A stretch of 57,293 nucleotides of DNA. Origin: Thermoplasmata archaeon. GTDB lineage: Archaea > Thermoplasmatota > Thermoplasmata > Lutacidiplasmatales > UBA184. A program made the position numbers and the translations under genes. Positions 49,462 through 57,293 of this stretch are shown one piece after another; position 1 is the stretch's first letter; each line of letters begins with the position of its first letter. Under the pieces are notes generated by a model, which saw only the letters and a list, made by a program, of their open reading frames with translations, ran no database searches and was not told the DNA's origin. The stretch lies in NCBI GenBank assembly GCA_021809545.1, contig JAKAYL010000005.1:1-57293 (forward strand). Reading direction: 5' to 3'.

Positions 49462-49737
49462 ATAGTTGTTACCCCCTCTTGCCCTGTGTGTCGCGATGGA
49501 AGTCTGTTGCGAGTTCTCAGCAGAAGTGGTGAGTACCAAGTCTGCGCAAATCCAGGTTGTGGTCACCGTGTGCCTTCCGACACTTGCCCGTGTCGTGGGT
49601 GTGAGACGAAACGTGAGGGAGCTTTGACGGCGCCGGAAAAGTCCGACTTTCCGGTCGAAACAAGAGTGAGACCTTTTGCCTCAACAGAGGGCACCGCACC
49701 GACAGCAACCGAGAGTGCGAAAGAAGGCACGGAGTAG
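49462..49737 (+). pseudogene. zinc-finger fragment without a start codon
   Basis: The frame between TGA 49444 and TAG 49737 encodes a Cys-rich ribbon: 'CPVCRDGSLLRVLSRSGEYQ' then 'VCANPGCGHRVPSDTCPCRG', much like topoisomerase-type C-terminal zinc fingers. The rest is Thr/Glu/Ala-rich and disordered. No ATG, GTG or TTG precedes the first Cys, so the ORF-track GTG at 49486 would cut the finger. It is probably the tail of a lost gene. The surrounding 49250-49866 shows no other convincing gene. Confidence 0.4.
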
Positions 49738-49866
49738 AGCCTCGCAGGTAGCTTCCCGTGAACGCGGAACCGAGCAACAGGCTCGACCGGCTCTGTGACT
49801 AACTCACGAACCTCCAGTTGAACTCATTCGAGTCAGATATCCTCAACCACCTTGGATGGCGAACTC

Positions 49867-50586
49867 TCAGTTTTGGGTCACCGTGATTGTAATCGTATCT
49901 GTTTGGATCACGGCACGGTCTCCCGTCACAATATTCCGGAAGTACTGGTCGAGATGGAGCACAATCGTTGCGGTCCCGCCAGGGTTCCCTAAGGTGGTGC
50001 GGATCCATGGCGCCCCGAAGTTCTTACCGTTGGCAAGGTTGTTCACTGTGGACGAGTAAGGCGGCGCCGTAGCCCGTGTGAGGGTCAGCATGCTTCCCGC
50101 CGTGGGACAGTTCGTGCCAGTCCGGGACACGCAAGCTCGGAACGTCCCCATGTTGGAACTCCATGTGTTAGAGACCAGGGACAGTTGCGCCGCCAGATTG
50201 TATGCGTGGCTCGGGAAGCGCAGGCCAGGATTGTTGAAGGTGAACGTGTTCCCGCGGCACCGTCGCGGAAGTGTGATGTGAGTGGTCCCCACCGAGCCCG
50301 CACCATTGACCGTGGCCGTTACGCTGATTATCGCCTTTTTCCCCCCACACCTAACCTTCCACTTGAACGTGTGCTTCACCAAGCGTGACGGGGCATGTGC
50401 GAGTTTCGCCGAAGTGAGAGTGTTCGAATAGGATGCGACAATATCCGCCGCTGTCAGGGACGCCGTGGGGGTCAACAACAAGAAGATCATCCCCAAATAG
50501 AGTATCGCCTTCCAAGCCCCGTGCGGGGCCCTCTTGTGGACTCGCCCTATCAGTGGCGTCCTCTGGCATCGTCGGAAACGTGACAT
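49867..50586 (-). CDS. secreted beta-rich protein of unknown function
   Basis: A 239-residue protein. A basic N-terminus (1-25) and hydrophobic helix ('AILYLGMIFLLLTPTASLTA', about 27-47) form a signal peptide or anchor. The rest is Ser, Thr, Asn, Ala and Val-rich and looks beta-stranded, ending 'TDTITITVTQN'. Four Cys ('VRCGG', 'RRCRG', 'RACVS', 'TNCPT') may form two disulfides. The overall look recalls TasA/camelysin-type secreted fibre proteins, but no diagnostic motif is seen and no SipW-type peptidase is nearby. It lies in AT-richer accessory DNA. Confidence 0.6.
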   Translation of the reverse strand: MSRFRRCQRTPLIGRVHKRAPHGAWKAILYLGMIFLLLTPTASLTAADIVASYSNTLTSAKLAHAPSRLVKHTFKWKVRCGGKKAIISVTATVNGAGSVGTTHITLPRRCRGNTFTFNNPGLRFPSHAYNLAAQLSLVSNTWSSNMGTFRACVSRTGTNCPTAGSMLTLTRATAPPYSSTVNNLANGKNFGAPWIRTTLGNPGGTATIVLHLDQYFRNIVTGDRAVIQTDTITITVTQN

Positions 50587-50770
50587 AGACTTGTCGACAG
50601 AGTGGACGGGGATTCTCGCCTCTCGGTCCTTGCACGATGCAAGGGATCAGATGCAGAAAAGGTTGGCGTGGACTCCGAGCGTTTGGACCACCACTTGGCC
50701 CGCACCCCTCCTTCTGCGGTCCCCCGCCTGTGTCTTTAGCCAAGGACTTGAGGGAAGGGCGAACTCGCTC

Positions 50771-51196
50771 CTATCTGGAGAAGTCGCGCAGTGCGGCGTT
50801 GTCTTCTTCGTAGGACTTGTGGAGCATCTGCCTCACGAGAAGTGTCACCCCATCCGAGGTCCTCCCCTTCGCTACGTATTCCCCCACAACATTCACGGCA
50901 GTCTTCGTTCCCTTGGGCGTGTAGAACGTGAATGCCTTCGGACCCGCCAGAGGGTCCTCCAGATACTCTACCGCGTAACCGAGCGGAGGGTAGAGAGTGA
51001 TGCGGTTCGAGATCCTCGTGAAGGCACCGTCCATCTGTTGCTCGGAGGAAAGTTCGACCACGCGCTCTCCCACCGCCCGGCGTTGGTCGTTACGTCTGCC
51101 CTTGTGAGCGGTTCCGTGCGCGGGGTCCGAGAGAAACTTCCACACTACATCGAGGGGGGCATCGAAATCGATCTCTTCGTCCACAATGTGCACCAT
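50771..51196 (-). CDS. SRPBCC (START/polyketide cyclase-like) protein
   Basis: A 141-residue ligand-binding fold. 'VHIVDEEIDFDAPLDVVWKF' and 'LSDPAHGTAHKG' are the usual first strand and helix, and the C-terminal helix is 'LLVRQMLHKSYEEDNAALRD'. The ligand and role are unknown; the family binds hydrophobic small molecules or lipids. ATG 51196 was chosen over an upstream start at 51238 that adds an unconserved lead. A 184-bp gap separates it from the secreted protein downstream. Confidence 0.6.
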   Translation of the reverse strand: MVHIVDEEIDFDAPLDVVWKFLSDPAHGTAHKGRRNDQRRAVGERVVELSSEQQMDGAFTRISNRITLYPPLGYAVEYLEDPLAGPKAFTFYTPKGTKTAVNVVGEYVAKGRTSDGVTLLVRQMLHKSYEEDNAALRDFSR

Positions 51197-51254
51197 GGCT
51201 CCGAGGATGAACCCTCGGGTTATAAGCCTGCACCGCATCGTTGCTTTGTAGAAG

Positions 51255-51482
51255 TTGGGTTATGAGAAATGGTCGAAGTCGAAAGGATATGGGATGAGGT
51301 GGCCGGGGACGGAGGGGATCTTCTCTGCGGTGAAGAGGAAATTCGGGGAGAACGTGGTGTCCCGGTCCCCGAAGGGGCTGACGGCGGAAGGGTATCAGCG
51401 GATCTGGGCCTATGACGAGTTGCGGGAATACGGGGAGACTCGCTCGAAACCGGGACTGAAAGCCTCGGTGAAGCAGGAATAG
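51255..51482 (+). pseudogene. transposase C-terminal fragment
   Basis: A 75-residue frame opening with TTG. 'GYGMRWPGTEGIFSAVKRKF' and 'GENVVSRSPKGLTAEGYQRI' match the C-terminal end of IS5/IS4-type DDE transposases, where the Glu of the triad and the basic 'FSAVKRKFGE' lie. The N-terminal two thirds are missing. It is divergent from the SRPBCC gene and lies just before mutS, marking the right edge of the accessory segment. Confidence 0.6.
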
Positions 51483-51552
51483 AACGAATCGGGAGGGGAA
51501 GGAGGGAGCCGGTCTCCCCGTCCCTGAGATTCATTCAACAGAGCAGCGGAAT

Positions 51553-54222
51553 GTGTCAAGCTTAATTGCGACCGCCCGCTTCCCTCTGCCGATGGCTGGC
51601 CAGAGCGCCATGATGGCGCAATACCACGGGGTTCGGACCCGGTACCCCGGGCATCTCGTCCTCTTCCGCGTCGGGGATTTCTTTGAGAGCTTTGGCGAGG
51701 ATGCCGAGCTGGTCGCCCGCGAGCTGGACATTGTCCTGACGAGCCGCCAGGCGGACGGGACCGGTAAGAAGATCCCCATGGCCGGCGTGCCCCAGCACGC
51801 TCTCGAGAACTACCTTTCCCGGCTCGTTCGGAAGGGGCACCGCGTCGTCATCTGCGACCAGGTCGAGGAGGCCAAGGAGGCCAAAGGGATCATCGAGCGG
51901 GCGGTCACCCGAGTGGTGACCCCTGGGACCGTGGTGGAGGAATCCCTCCTTCCGCGAGGGCAGACCAACTACCTTGCCGCTGTGGCCGGTTCGACCACTG
52001 CGGGATATGCCGTGGTCCTGGTCGAGGTCTCGACGGCCGAGGTGCTCCTGAGGACCTACCCGGCGGGTCCGGTTCTCCCGGTCATCCACGACATCGCGGT
52101 CCTAAGTCCGTCCGAAGTTCTCCTCGAGGAAGGAACAAGCGCCGCTGCCCCGGAGACCCTCTCTGCGTGGACGGCCTCGCTTCCGTCCGCCCGGATCGTG
52201 CCTCTGCCCCCTGAAGGAGGCCGGTCCGAGCTCCCTACCCCCTGGAACGACTCCGCAGCCTCGTCGCCCGAGGTGGGAAGGGCCCTAGCGATGGCCGCTG
52301 GCTACGTTGAGCGGTGCGCCCCTACCATCCTGGGCACGCTCTCCCCGCCGGTACGCTACGATCAACGCTCTCAGATGCTCCTCGACGTGAAGACGCTCCG
52401 TCATCTCGAGGTCACGGAGCCGATGAATCCCGCCCTCCGCGGGTCTCGGACCCTCCTCGATGTCGTGAACGTGGCCGAGTCCCCCGCGGGCCGGCGCATC
52501 GTCACCTCCTGGCTCCGCTCACCGTTGGCGGATGTGAAGGCGATCGACCAGCGTCTCGACGGTGTCCAGTGGCTGTCCGACCTGCCGGGCGGTCTCCTGA
52601 AGATCCGGACCCGGCTGCGATCCCTTGCGGACCTCTCCCGGCTTTCCTCCCGGGTTCTGGCTCGGAGGGCCTCGCCTCGTGATCTCCGTGCGATCGGGGA
52701 GACTTTGGTCGGTGCGAGAGAGCTGCGCGACCTGATCGAATCGCTTTCTCCGCCTCCCCCTCCGGTCCTTCGCGAGGCGCTGCAACGCATCCCGCGGGAA
52801 CTCCCGTTCGCCGAGCACCTCCTCGCCGCCATCCCGCCCGAGGCTTCGGGAGTTCCCAGTTCCGAAGGAAGCCTGGTTCCCGAAGCGTTCCCGGACCTCG
52901 GGCGTTTGAGGGAGCGGGAGGCGGAGATCCTCCGGAAGCTCTCGGACCTGGAGAAGAAGGAGGCCACGGCTACCGGGATCCGGAACCTCAAGATCGGCTA
53001 CACCCAGGTCTTCGGATACTACTTCGAGGTCACCCGGCCTCACCTCGCCAAGGTACCGGCCGACCGGTGGCGCCGGAAGCAGACGCTCTCCACCGCCGAA
53101 CGGTTCACGAGTGACGAGCTCGGAGAGCTCGAGACCTCTGTCCTCTCGGTACGAGAGGAGGCCGGCCAGGTCGAATCCCACCTGTGGGAGAAGCTGCTGG
53201 AGGAAGTCACCCTAGAGACCCCTCGCTTGCGTGAGACCGGAGAAGCGATCGGATTGGTGGATGCCCTGGTCGCTTTTGCCCACGGAGGGAAGGAACGCGG
53301 ATGGGTCCGGCCGAAGGTCCTTCCGAGCGGGCCGATCAAGATCCGGCAGGGACGCCACCCGGTGCTCGAAGCGGTCCTCGGCCCTGCCTTCGTCCCCAAC
53401 GACACCGATCTGGGCGACACAGGGGCCCGCCTCCTCCTCCTCACCGGCCCGAACATGGCGGGAAAGTCCACCTACATGCGGCAGGTCGGTCTCATCGTCC
53501 TGCTGGCCCAATGCGGCTCCTATGTCCCGGCGAAGTATGCGGAGATCGGGGTGGTGAACTACTTGGCCACGCGGATGGGGTTCACCGACGAGACGGGCCA
53601 GGGCAAATCGAGCTTCATGGTGGAGATGAGCGAGGTGGCGGAGATCCTCGCACGAGCCGACTCGGGAAGCCTCGTACTCTTGGACGAGGTCGGTCGGGGC
53701 ACGAGCACCTCGGATGGCTTGGCGCTCGCTTGGGCCATCATCCAACACCTCCACGACCGGTTGAAGTCACGCACTATCGTTGCCACTCACTACCACCAGT
53801 TGGCGGACCTCGTGGCCCCCCTCGCCTCGGCCCGGAACGCCCACCTGGGAGTGATGGACCGGGAGGGTGAGGTGACCTTCCTCCGAACGCTCCTCCCGGG
53901 CGCGACCAACAAGAGCTACGGGATCCACGTTGCGAAGCTCGCGGGAGTTCCTCCTTCCGTCACCCGGGAAGCGGAGAAGGTCCTGCATCAGATGGAGGGG
54001 CGTGTCAACTCCCACCCGGGGAGCGAAGGGAATCGGAAGTCACCCTCGGGACCCCGGTATACCCAGGCCCTCCTCGTCCATGACGAGGGCTCTGAGCGAG
54101 CTCTGCGACTTCAGGTCGAGCTGCAGAAGATGGATTCACTGAACCTCACCCCTCTGGAGGCGCTCAACCGCCTCCACAAGTTGATCGAGGAGGCCAAGAA
54201 GGGGGAGGGGAGCCCGGAGTGA
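51553..54222 (+). CDS. mutS: DNA mismatch repair protein MutS
   Basis: Recognises mismatched bases and recruits MutL. The N-terminal mismatch-reading domain has 'MAQYHGVRTRYPGHLVLFRV' and 'GDFFESFGEDA', the Phe-x-Glu motif. The ATPase has Walker A 'TGPNMAGKSTYMRQVG' (about 630), 'GKSSFMVEMSEVAEIL' and Walker B 'LVLLDEVGRGTSTSDGLALA', then 'THYHQLADL'. Length 889 is normal for bacterial MutS1. A GTG at 51553 gives the usual N-terminal length; ATG 51592 is an alternative. mutL overlaps its end by 4 bp. MutS1/MutL pairs are patchy in archaea and are usually taken as acquired from bacteria. Confidence 0.96.
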   Translation: MSSLIATARFPLPMAGQSAMMAQYHGVRTRYPGHLVLFRVGDFFESFGEDAELVARELDIVLTSRQADGTGKKIPMAGVPQHALENYLSRLVRKGHRVVICDQVEEAKEAKGIIERAVTRVVTPGTVVEESLLPRGQTNYLAAVAGSTTAGYAVVLVEVSTAEVLLRTYPAGPVLPVIHDIAVLSPSEVLLEEGTSAAAPETLSAWTASLPSARIVPLPPEGGRSELPTPWNDSAASSPEVGRALAMAAGYVERCAPTILGTLSPPVRYDQRSQMLLDVKTLRHLEVTEPMNPALRGSRTLLDVVNVAESPAGRRIVTSWLRSPLADVKAIDQRLDGVQWLSDLPGGLLKIRTRLRSLADLSRLSSRVLARRASPRDLRAIGETLVGARELRDLIESLSPPPPPVLREALQRIPRELPFAEHLLAAIPPEASGVPSSEGSLVPEAFPDLGRLREREAEILRKLSDLEKKEATATGIRNLKIGYTQVFGYYFEVTRPHLAKVPADRWRRKQTLSTAERFTSDELGELETSVLSVREEAGQVESHLWEKLLEEVTLETPRLRETGEAIGLVDALVAFAHGGKERGWVRPKVLPSGPIKIRQGRHPVLEAVLGPAFVPNDTDLGDTGARLLLLTGPNMAGKSTYMRQVGLIVLLAQCGSYVPAKYAEIGVVNYLATRMGFTDETGQGKSSFMVEMSEVAEILARADSGSLVLLDEVGRGTSTSDGLALAWAIIQHLHDRLKSRTIVATHYHQLADLVAPLASARNAHLGVMDREGEVTFLRTLLPGATNKSYGIHVAKLAGVPPSVTREAEKVLHQMEGRVNSHPGSEGNRKSPSGPRYTQALLVHDEGSERALRLQVELQKMDSLNLTPLEALNRLHKLIEEAKKGEGSPE

Positions 54223-55991
54223 CGGCGAAGGAATCTCCCCCGGCCCGGCACGGGATCCACCGCTTGGACGAGTCGACCGTCCGTCAGATCGCCGCGGGCG
54301 AGGTGGTCGAGCGTCCCGCCTCCGTGGTGAAGGAGCTGGTCGAGAATGCCCTTGACGCCGGCGCCACCCAGATCCGGATATCTCTGGAACGGGGGGGTCT
54401 GGACCTCATCGAGGTCGCGGACGACGGACAGGGGATCTCCCGGTCCGACTTCCCGCTCCTTTTCGAGCGCCATGCCACGAGCAAGCTCCAAAGCCCCGAA
54501 CAGCTCCTGACGGTGGGGACCCTCGGCTTCCGGGGGGAGGCGCTGGCCTCTATCGCCGCCGTGGCGCACGTCGGGGTCGCGAGCCGGCCCGAAGGGGCGT
54601 CGACCGCGTACTCAATGGATGTGGGACCGGGCCGCTCCTACGAGGAGCCCCGACCGGTGGCCCGCGCCCCGGGGACCACCCTGGCGGTCCGGGACCTCTT
54701 CCACAACGTTCCCGCCCGGCGGAAATTCCTCAAGTCGGTCCCCGCGGAGACCCAGCGGATCACCGAGATCGTGGAGCACCTCTATCTGGCCACGACCTCG
54801 GTCTCCTTCCAGTTGACCTCCGACGGCCGAGAGGTCCTCCGCTTTCCCCCGGCCAAGTCCCTCACGGAGGCCGCCACCAACGCCTTCGGGGTGGAATTCG
54901 CAGAGCGCTGCTTCACCTTCTCGGGCAGCGGCGGTCCCGGGACCTGGGTGGAGGGCGTTGTCTCTCACCCCTCGCTGACCCGGGGAAATTCCGGCCGCCT
55001 CCTCTTCGCGGTGAACGGCCGCCCGATCGTGTCCCGTCCCCTGGTGGAGGCCCTCCGGAGCGCCTTCCTCGACATCATCCCCAAGGGACGGTACCCGTTG
55101 GGATTGGTCCATCTCCAGATCGAAGGGGAAGGGGTGGATGTCAATGTCCATCCTTCGAAGCGAGAGGTTCGTTTCCGGTGGGAGGAGGAGCTGAGGTCCT
55201 CGCTCCGCTCCCTGGTCGTTTCGAATCTTCAGGAGGCAGGCCGCAGCTCCCTTCCGCCTCCCTCCCCTCCCGCCTCCGTTATCCTCCCCCGCTCTCCGCC
55301 GCCCCCACCGCCCGGGGTCCAACAGACATTGTCGACCCCGGGAGGGAGCGGGATCGCAACGGAGGTGCGTCCCACGGTCCGCGGAACCTCGGTCCAACCG
55401 AAGCTCACCCTCCTCGGGCAGGTCGGGGCGCTCTACATCGTGGGAGAACGGGACGACGGGCAGGGCCTTCTCGTGCTCATCGATGCGCATGCGGCCAGCG
55501 AGCGCGTCATCTACGAGCGCCTGGTGACGGAGACCGCTCCGGCCCATCAGGACCTGTTGGTACCGACGGACATCGATCTCACGCCACGGCAGGCCACGGT
55601 CTTCGCCCGGGCCCGGGACGATCTCCGGGAGATGGGGTTCCAGGTCGAGCACTTTGGTGGGTCCCGCTACCGCGTGAGCGCTATTCCCTCCTTCTTCTGG
55701 CACCGGGTCGAGCCCTCGCGCATCAGCCAGGTCCTGGACGAACTGGGAGAAGCCGACGCCCGGAAGGTCCGCTCGGAGCTCCGCGAGCGCGTCGCCAAGA
55801 CGCTCGCCTGCCACATGGCGATCCGTGCCGGAGATGCCCTTACCCTGGAGGAGATGGAGCGCCTGGTGAAGGAGCTCTACGGTGCCCGGGACACCTTCAC
55901 GTGTCCCCACGGCCGTCCCATCATGATCAGCCTGCGCCGGGACGAGCTCGACAAATGGTTCCACCGGCCCACGGTGCGGAACTCTCCCTGA
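54219..55991 (+). CDS. mutL: DNA mismatch repair protein MutL (endonuclease type)
   Basis: Works with MutS, nicking DNA to start mismatch removal. The N-terminal GHKL ATPase has 'IAAGEVVERPASVVKELVEN', 'ALDAGA', 'VADDGQGIS' and 'TVGTLGFRGEALASIAA'. A Pro-rich linker (about 340-385) follows. The C-terminal domain has the endonuclease motif 'IDAHAASERVIYERL' (DxHAx2Ex4E), the 'ACHMAIRAGD' block and 'CPHGRPIMI', so it should nick DNA itself, as expected without MutH. The GTG start overlaps the mutS stop (GTGA). Length 590 is normal. Confidence 0.95.
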   Translation: MTAKESPPARHGIHRLDESTVRQIAAGEVVERPASVVKELVENALDAGATQIRISLERGGLDLIEVADDGQGISRSDFPLLFERHATSKLQSPEQLLTVGTLGFRGEALASIAAVAHVGVASRPEGASTAYSMDVGPGRSYEEPRPVARAPGTTLAVRDLFHNVPARRKFLKSVPAETQRITEIVEHLYLATTSVSFQLTSDGREVLRFPPAKSLTEAATNAFGVEFAERCFTFSGSGGPGTWVEGVVSHPSLTRGNSGRLLFAVNGRPIVSRPLVEALRSAFLDIIPKGRYPLGLVHLQIEGEGVDVNVHPSKREVRFRWEEELRSSLRSLVVSNLQEAGRSSLPPPSPPASVILPRSPPPPPPGVQQTLSTPGGSGIATEVRPTVRGTSVQPKLTLLGQVGALYIVGERDDGQGLLVLIDAHAASERVIYERLVTETAPAHQDLLVPTDIDLTPRQATVFARARDDLREMGFQVEHFGGSRYRVSAIPSFFWHRVEPSRISQVLDELGEADARKVRSELRERVAKTLACHMAIRAGDALTLEEMERLVKELYGARDTFTCPHGRPIMISLRRDELDKWFHRPTVRNSP

Positions 55992-56000
55992 GCCCGGACC

Positions 56001-57245
56001 TCAGTGCGGTTCTGAGCCGGAGTTCTCGCCGAGCAGGGGGAGGCCCAGGGTCGTCCCCCAGCCGGTCAGGATCTTGCGTGCGGCCCGGTGCTCGCCCCGG
56101 GCGATGCCGGAAGTTCCGCTCCGCCGGATGTCGACCGTGAGCTCGTGCAGGATGTTGAGGACCTCCGGGGTCTCGAGGTTCGAAGCGAGGGCGCGGTAGA
56201 ACTCCTTCGAGGCCGTCTCCAACCGCTCGACGGGGTAGCCGGATTGGCCCCCGGTCGCAAGCAGTCCCGAAAGGGCCGCCTGGTCCTCCTGCCAGCTCTC
56301 CTCGGCCTGGTGGGCCTCGTACATCGAGAACTCGAGGCGTTCCTCGTAGCTCTTGGTCATCAGGTAATAGCGCAGCCCCCAGGGACAGATCTGACCGAGC
56401 GCCTCTTCGATGGTCACGAGGTTCCCCGTGGACTTCGCCATCTTCCGGGCGTCCATGGTCACGAAGGCGCTGTGGAGGAAGTTTCGGGCGATCAGCTTGT
56501 TCGTGAGGGCGAGGGAGATGAGGTTCTCAGCGTAATGGTGCGGGAAGATGAGGTCCAGTCCGCCCCCGTGGAGGTCCATGGGGAGGCGCATGTTGTCCGA
56601 GGCCATGGCAAAGCACTCGATGTGCCATCCCGGCATTCCCCTGCCCCAGGGTGAGTCCCAGACCGGGGCAGGTTCCACCGAGGGACGCCAGAGGATGAAG
56701 TCCCGGGGATCGTTCGCCTCCGGTTCGGCCACCCTCCCCGACTCAGGGACCGCGTGGGCGGTGAGGAAATCCTCTGCCGAGAAGTTCCGCGTCTCCGTCA
56801 CCTTCGAGGCGTCGAAGTAGATCGACCCGTTCCGGCGGTAAGCGAAGCCGCGCCGTTCCAGCCGGCGGATGAGATCGATCATCTTGCCCACGTACTCGCT
56901 GGAGAGCGGCATACGGTCCGGGGGAAGGATGCCCACCTTGGCCATCAGCCGGGCAAAGTCGCTGGCTTCCCGATGGGAGAGTTCGCTCCAGGGGAGGTTC
57001 TCGGCCAGGGCCTGGTGCGTGATCTTGTCCTCGAAATCCGTGATGTTCTGGATGTGGTGGACCTTCCGGCCCTGCGACAGGAAGTACCGCTTGGTGAGGT
57101 CGAAGAGGAGGTAGGTTCGCAGATGTCCCACGTGGGACGGGGCATAGACCGTGGGCCCGCAGACGTACATCTCGAGCGGCCGCTTGCCTACGGTCGAGAG
57201 CGAGGACTGCCGTTGAGTGAGAGTGTCCTTGAATACAAGCGGCAC
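56001..57245 (-). CDS. cysS: cysteinyl-tRNA synthetase
   Basis: Charges tRNA-Cys. Class I signatures are 'PSHVGHLRTYLLFD' (HIGH-like) and 'DARKMAKSTGNLVTIEEAL' (KMSKS). Zinc ligands are in 'MYVCGPTVYA', 'GWHIECFAMA' and 'LIFPHHYAENL'. At 414 residues it is shorter than the usual 460-480: the C-terminal anticodon-binding region is reduced. The ATG at 57245 fits the family ('MPLVFKDTLTQRQ'). It converges on mutL with 9 bp between stops. The first gene past this start lies outside the window. Confidence 0.95.
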   Translation of the reverse strand: MPLVFKDTLTQRQSSLSTVGKRPLEMYVCGPTVYAPSHVGHLRTYLLFDLTKRYFLSQGRKVHHIQNITDFEDKITHQALAENLPWSELSHREASDFARLMAKVGILPPDRMPLSSEYVGKMIDLIRRLERRGFAYRRNGSIYFDASKVTETRNFSAEDFLTAHAVPESGRVAEPEANDPRDFILWRPSVEPAPVWDSPWGRGMPGWHIECFAMASDNMRLPMDLHGGGLDLIFPHHYAENLISLALTNKLIARNFLHSAFVTMDARKMAKSTGNLVTIEEALGQICPWGLRYYLMTKSYEERLEFSMYEAHQAEESWQEDQAALSGLLATGGQSGYPVERLETASKEFYRALASNLETPEVLNILHELTVDIRRSGTSGIARGEHRAARKILTGWGTTLGLPLLGENSGSEPH

Positions 57246-57293
57246 AGCGCCAAATGATTACGAGGAGATGGCTTAAACGTTGCGCCTTGGCTT

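Noticed and set aside
49303-49566. 87-aa minus-strand ORF and 69-aa plus-strand ORF (49256-49465)
   Set aside because: No motif, no promoter placement and mutual overlap; kept as unassigned sequence.
1-57293. CRISPR array, rRNA or prophage
   Set aside because: No regularly spaced repeats, no rRNA-like stretch and no phage structural genes were seen on reading both strands.

Overview
The window reads as chromosome from a high-GC archaeon, most likely in the Thermoplasmata/Thermoplasmatota. Archaeal genes seen here include family B DNA polymerase, MCM helicase, Pelota, NMD3, Trm1, DUF424, Pth2, archaeal-type AspRS, an HTH_10 (Bat-like) regulator and a type IV pilin-like N-terminus. Several genes have a TATA box about 25-35 nt before the start codon, which suggests short-leader or leaderless transcripts. 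Full glyoxylate-shunt genes, L-2-hydroxyglutarate oxidase, cupredoxins and a nitric-oxide-type gene set point to a respiring, at least facultatively aerobic life. The phylum call is an inference from gene content.

Layout: 1-1540 holds a PIN-domain remnant, a cis-prenyltransferase gene and tRNA-Leu(CAG). 1670-7328 is carbon and flavin metabolism: malate synthase and isocitrate lyase on the minus strand, divergent from lhgO, with a second FAD oxidase ending against lhgO. 7427-13094 carries prolyl oligopeptidase, an acetyltransferase, DNA polymerase B and Pth2. 13117-20525 is a redox and nitrosative-stress-like island: a CopD-like membrane protein, ferredoxin reductase, ferredoxin, two hemerythrins, DUF488, an HTH_10 regulator, two NnrS-like membrane proteins, DUF2249, and a DUF7521-like/ArsR pair. 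The same 13-bp sequence (CCGAACCGTTTCG) lies in both divergent promoters of this island. 20666-22682 has a CBS protein and two membrane-anchored cupredoxin paralogues.

22912-29853 is mostly housekeeping: adenylate kinase, a coiled-coil protein, a zinc-ribbon/RGG protein, ThyX and Pelota (divergent, from a nearly symmetric promoter), SufD, SufU and a ferredoxin. 30111-39147 is a compact minus-strand information-processing cluster: hypothetical, pyrG, aspS, mcm (with an intein), DUF424, nmd3, trm1. It is followed upstream by a 1724-residue pilin-anchored surface protein gene.

44597-51482 is accessory DNA: an orphan DNA methyltransferase, a truncated and frameshifted integrase-type transposase joined to the C-terminal scrap of a surface protein, an MntA-HepT toxin-antitoxin pair with an extra zinc ribbon, an IS1634-family element, a zinc-finger scrap, a secreted protein, an SRPBCC protein and another transposase scrap. 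51553-57245 returns to core genes: bacterial-type mutS-mutL and cysS. No rRNA, CRISPR array or prophage was seen. No searches or folding programs were run; all family calls rest on motifs read by eye.
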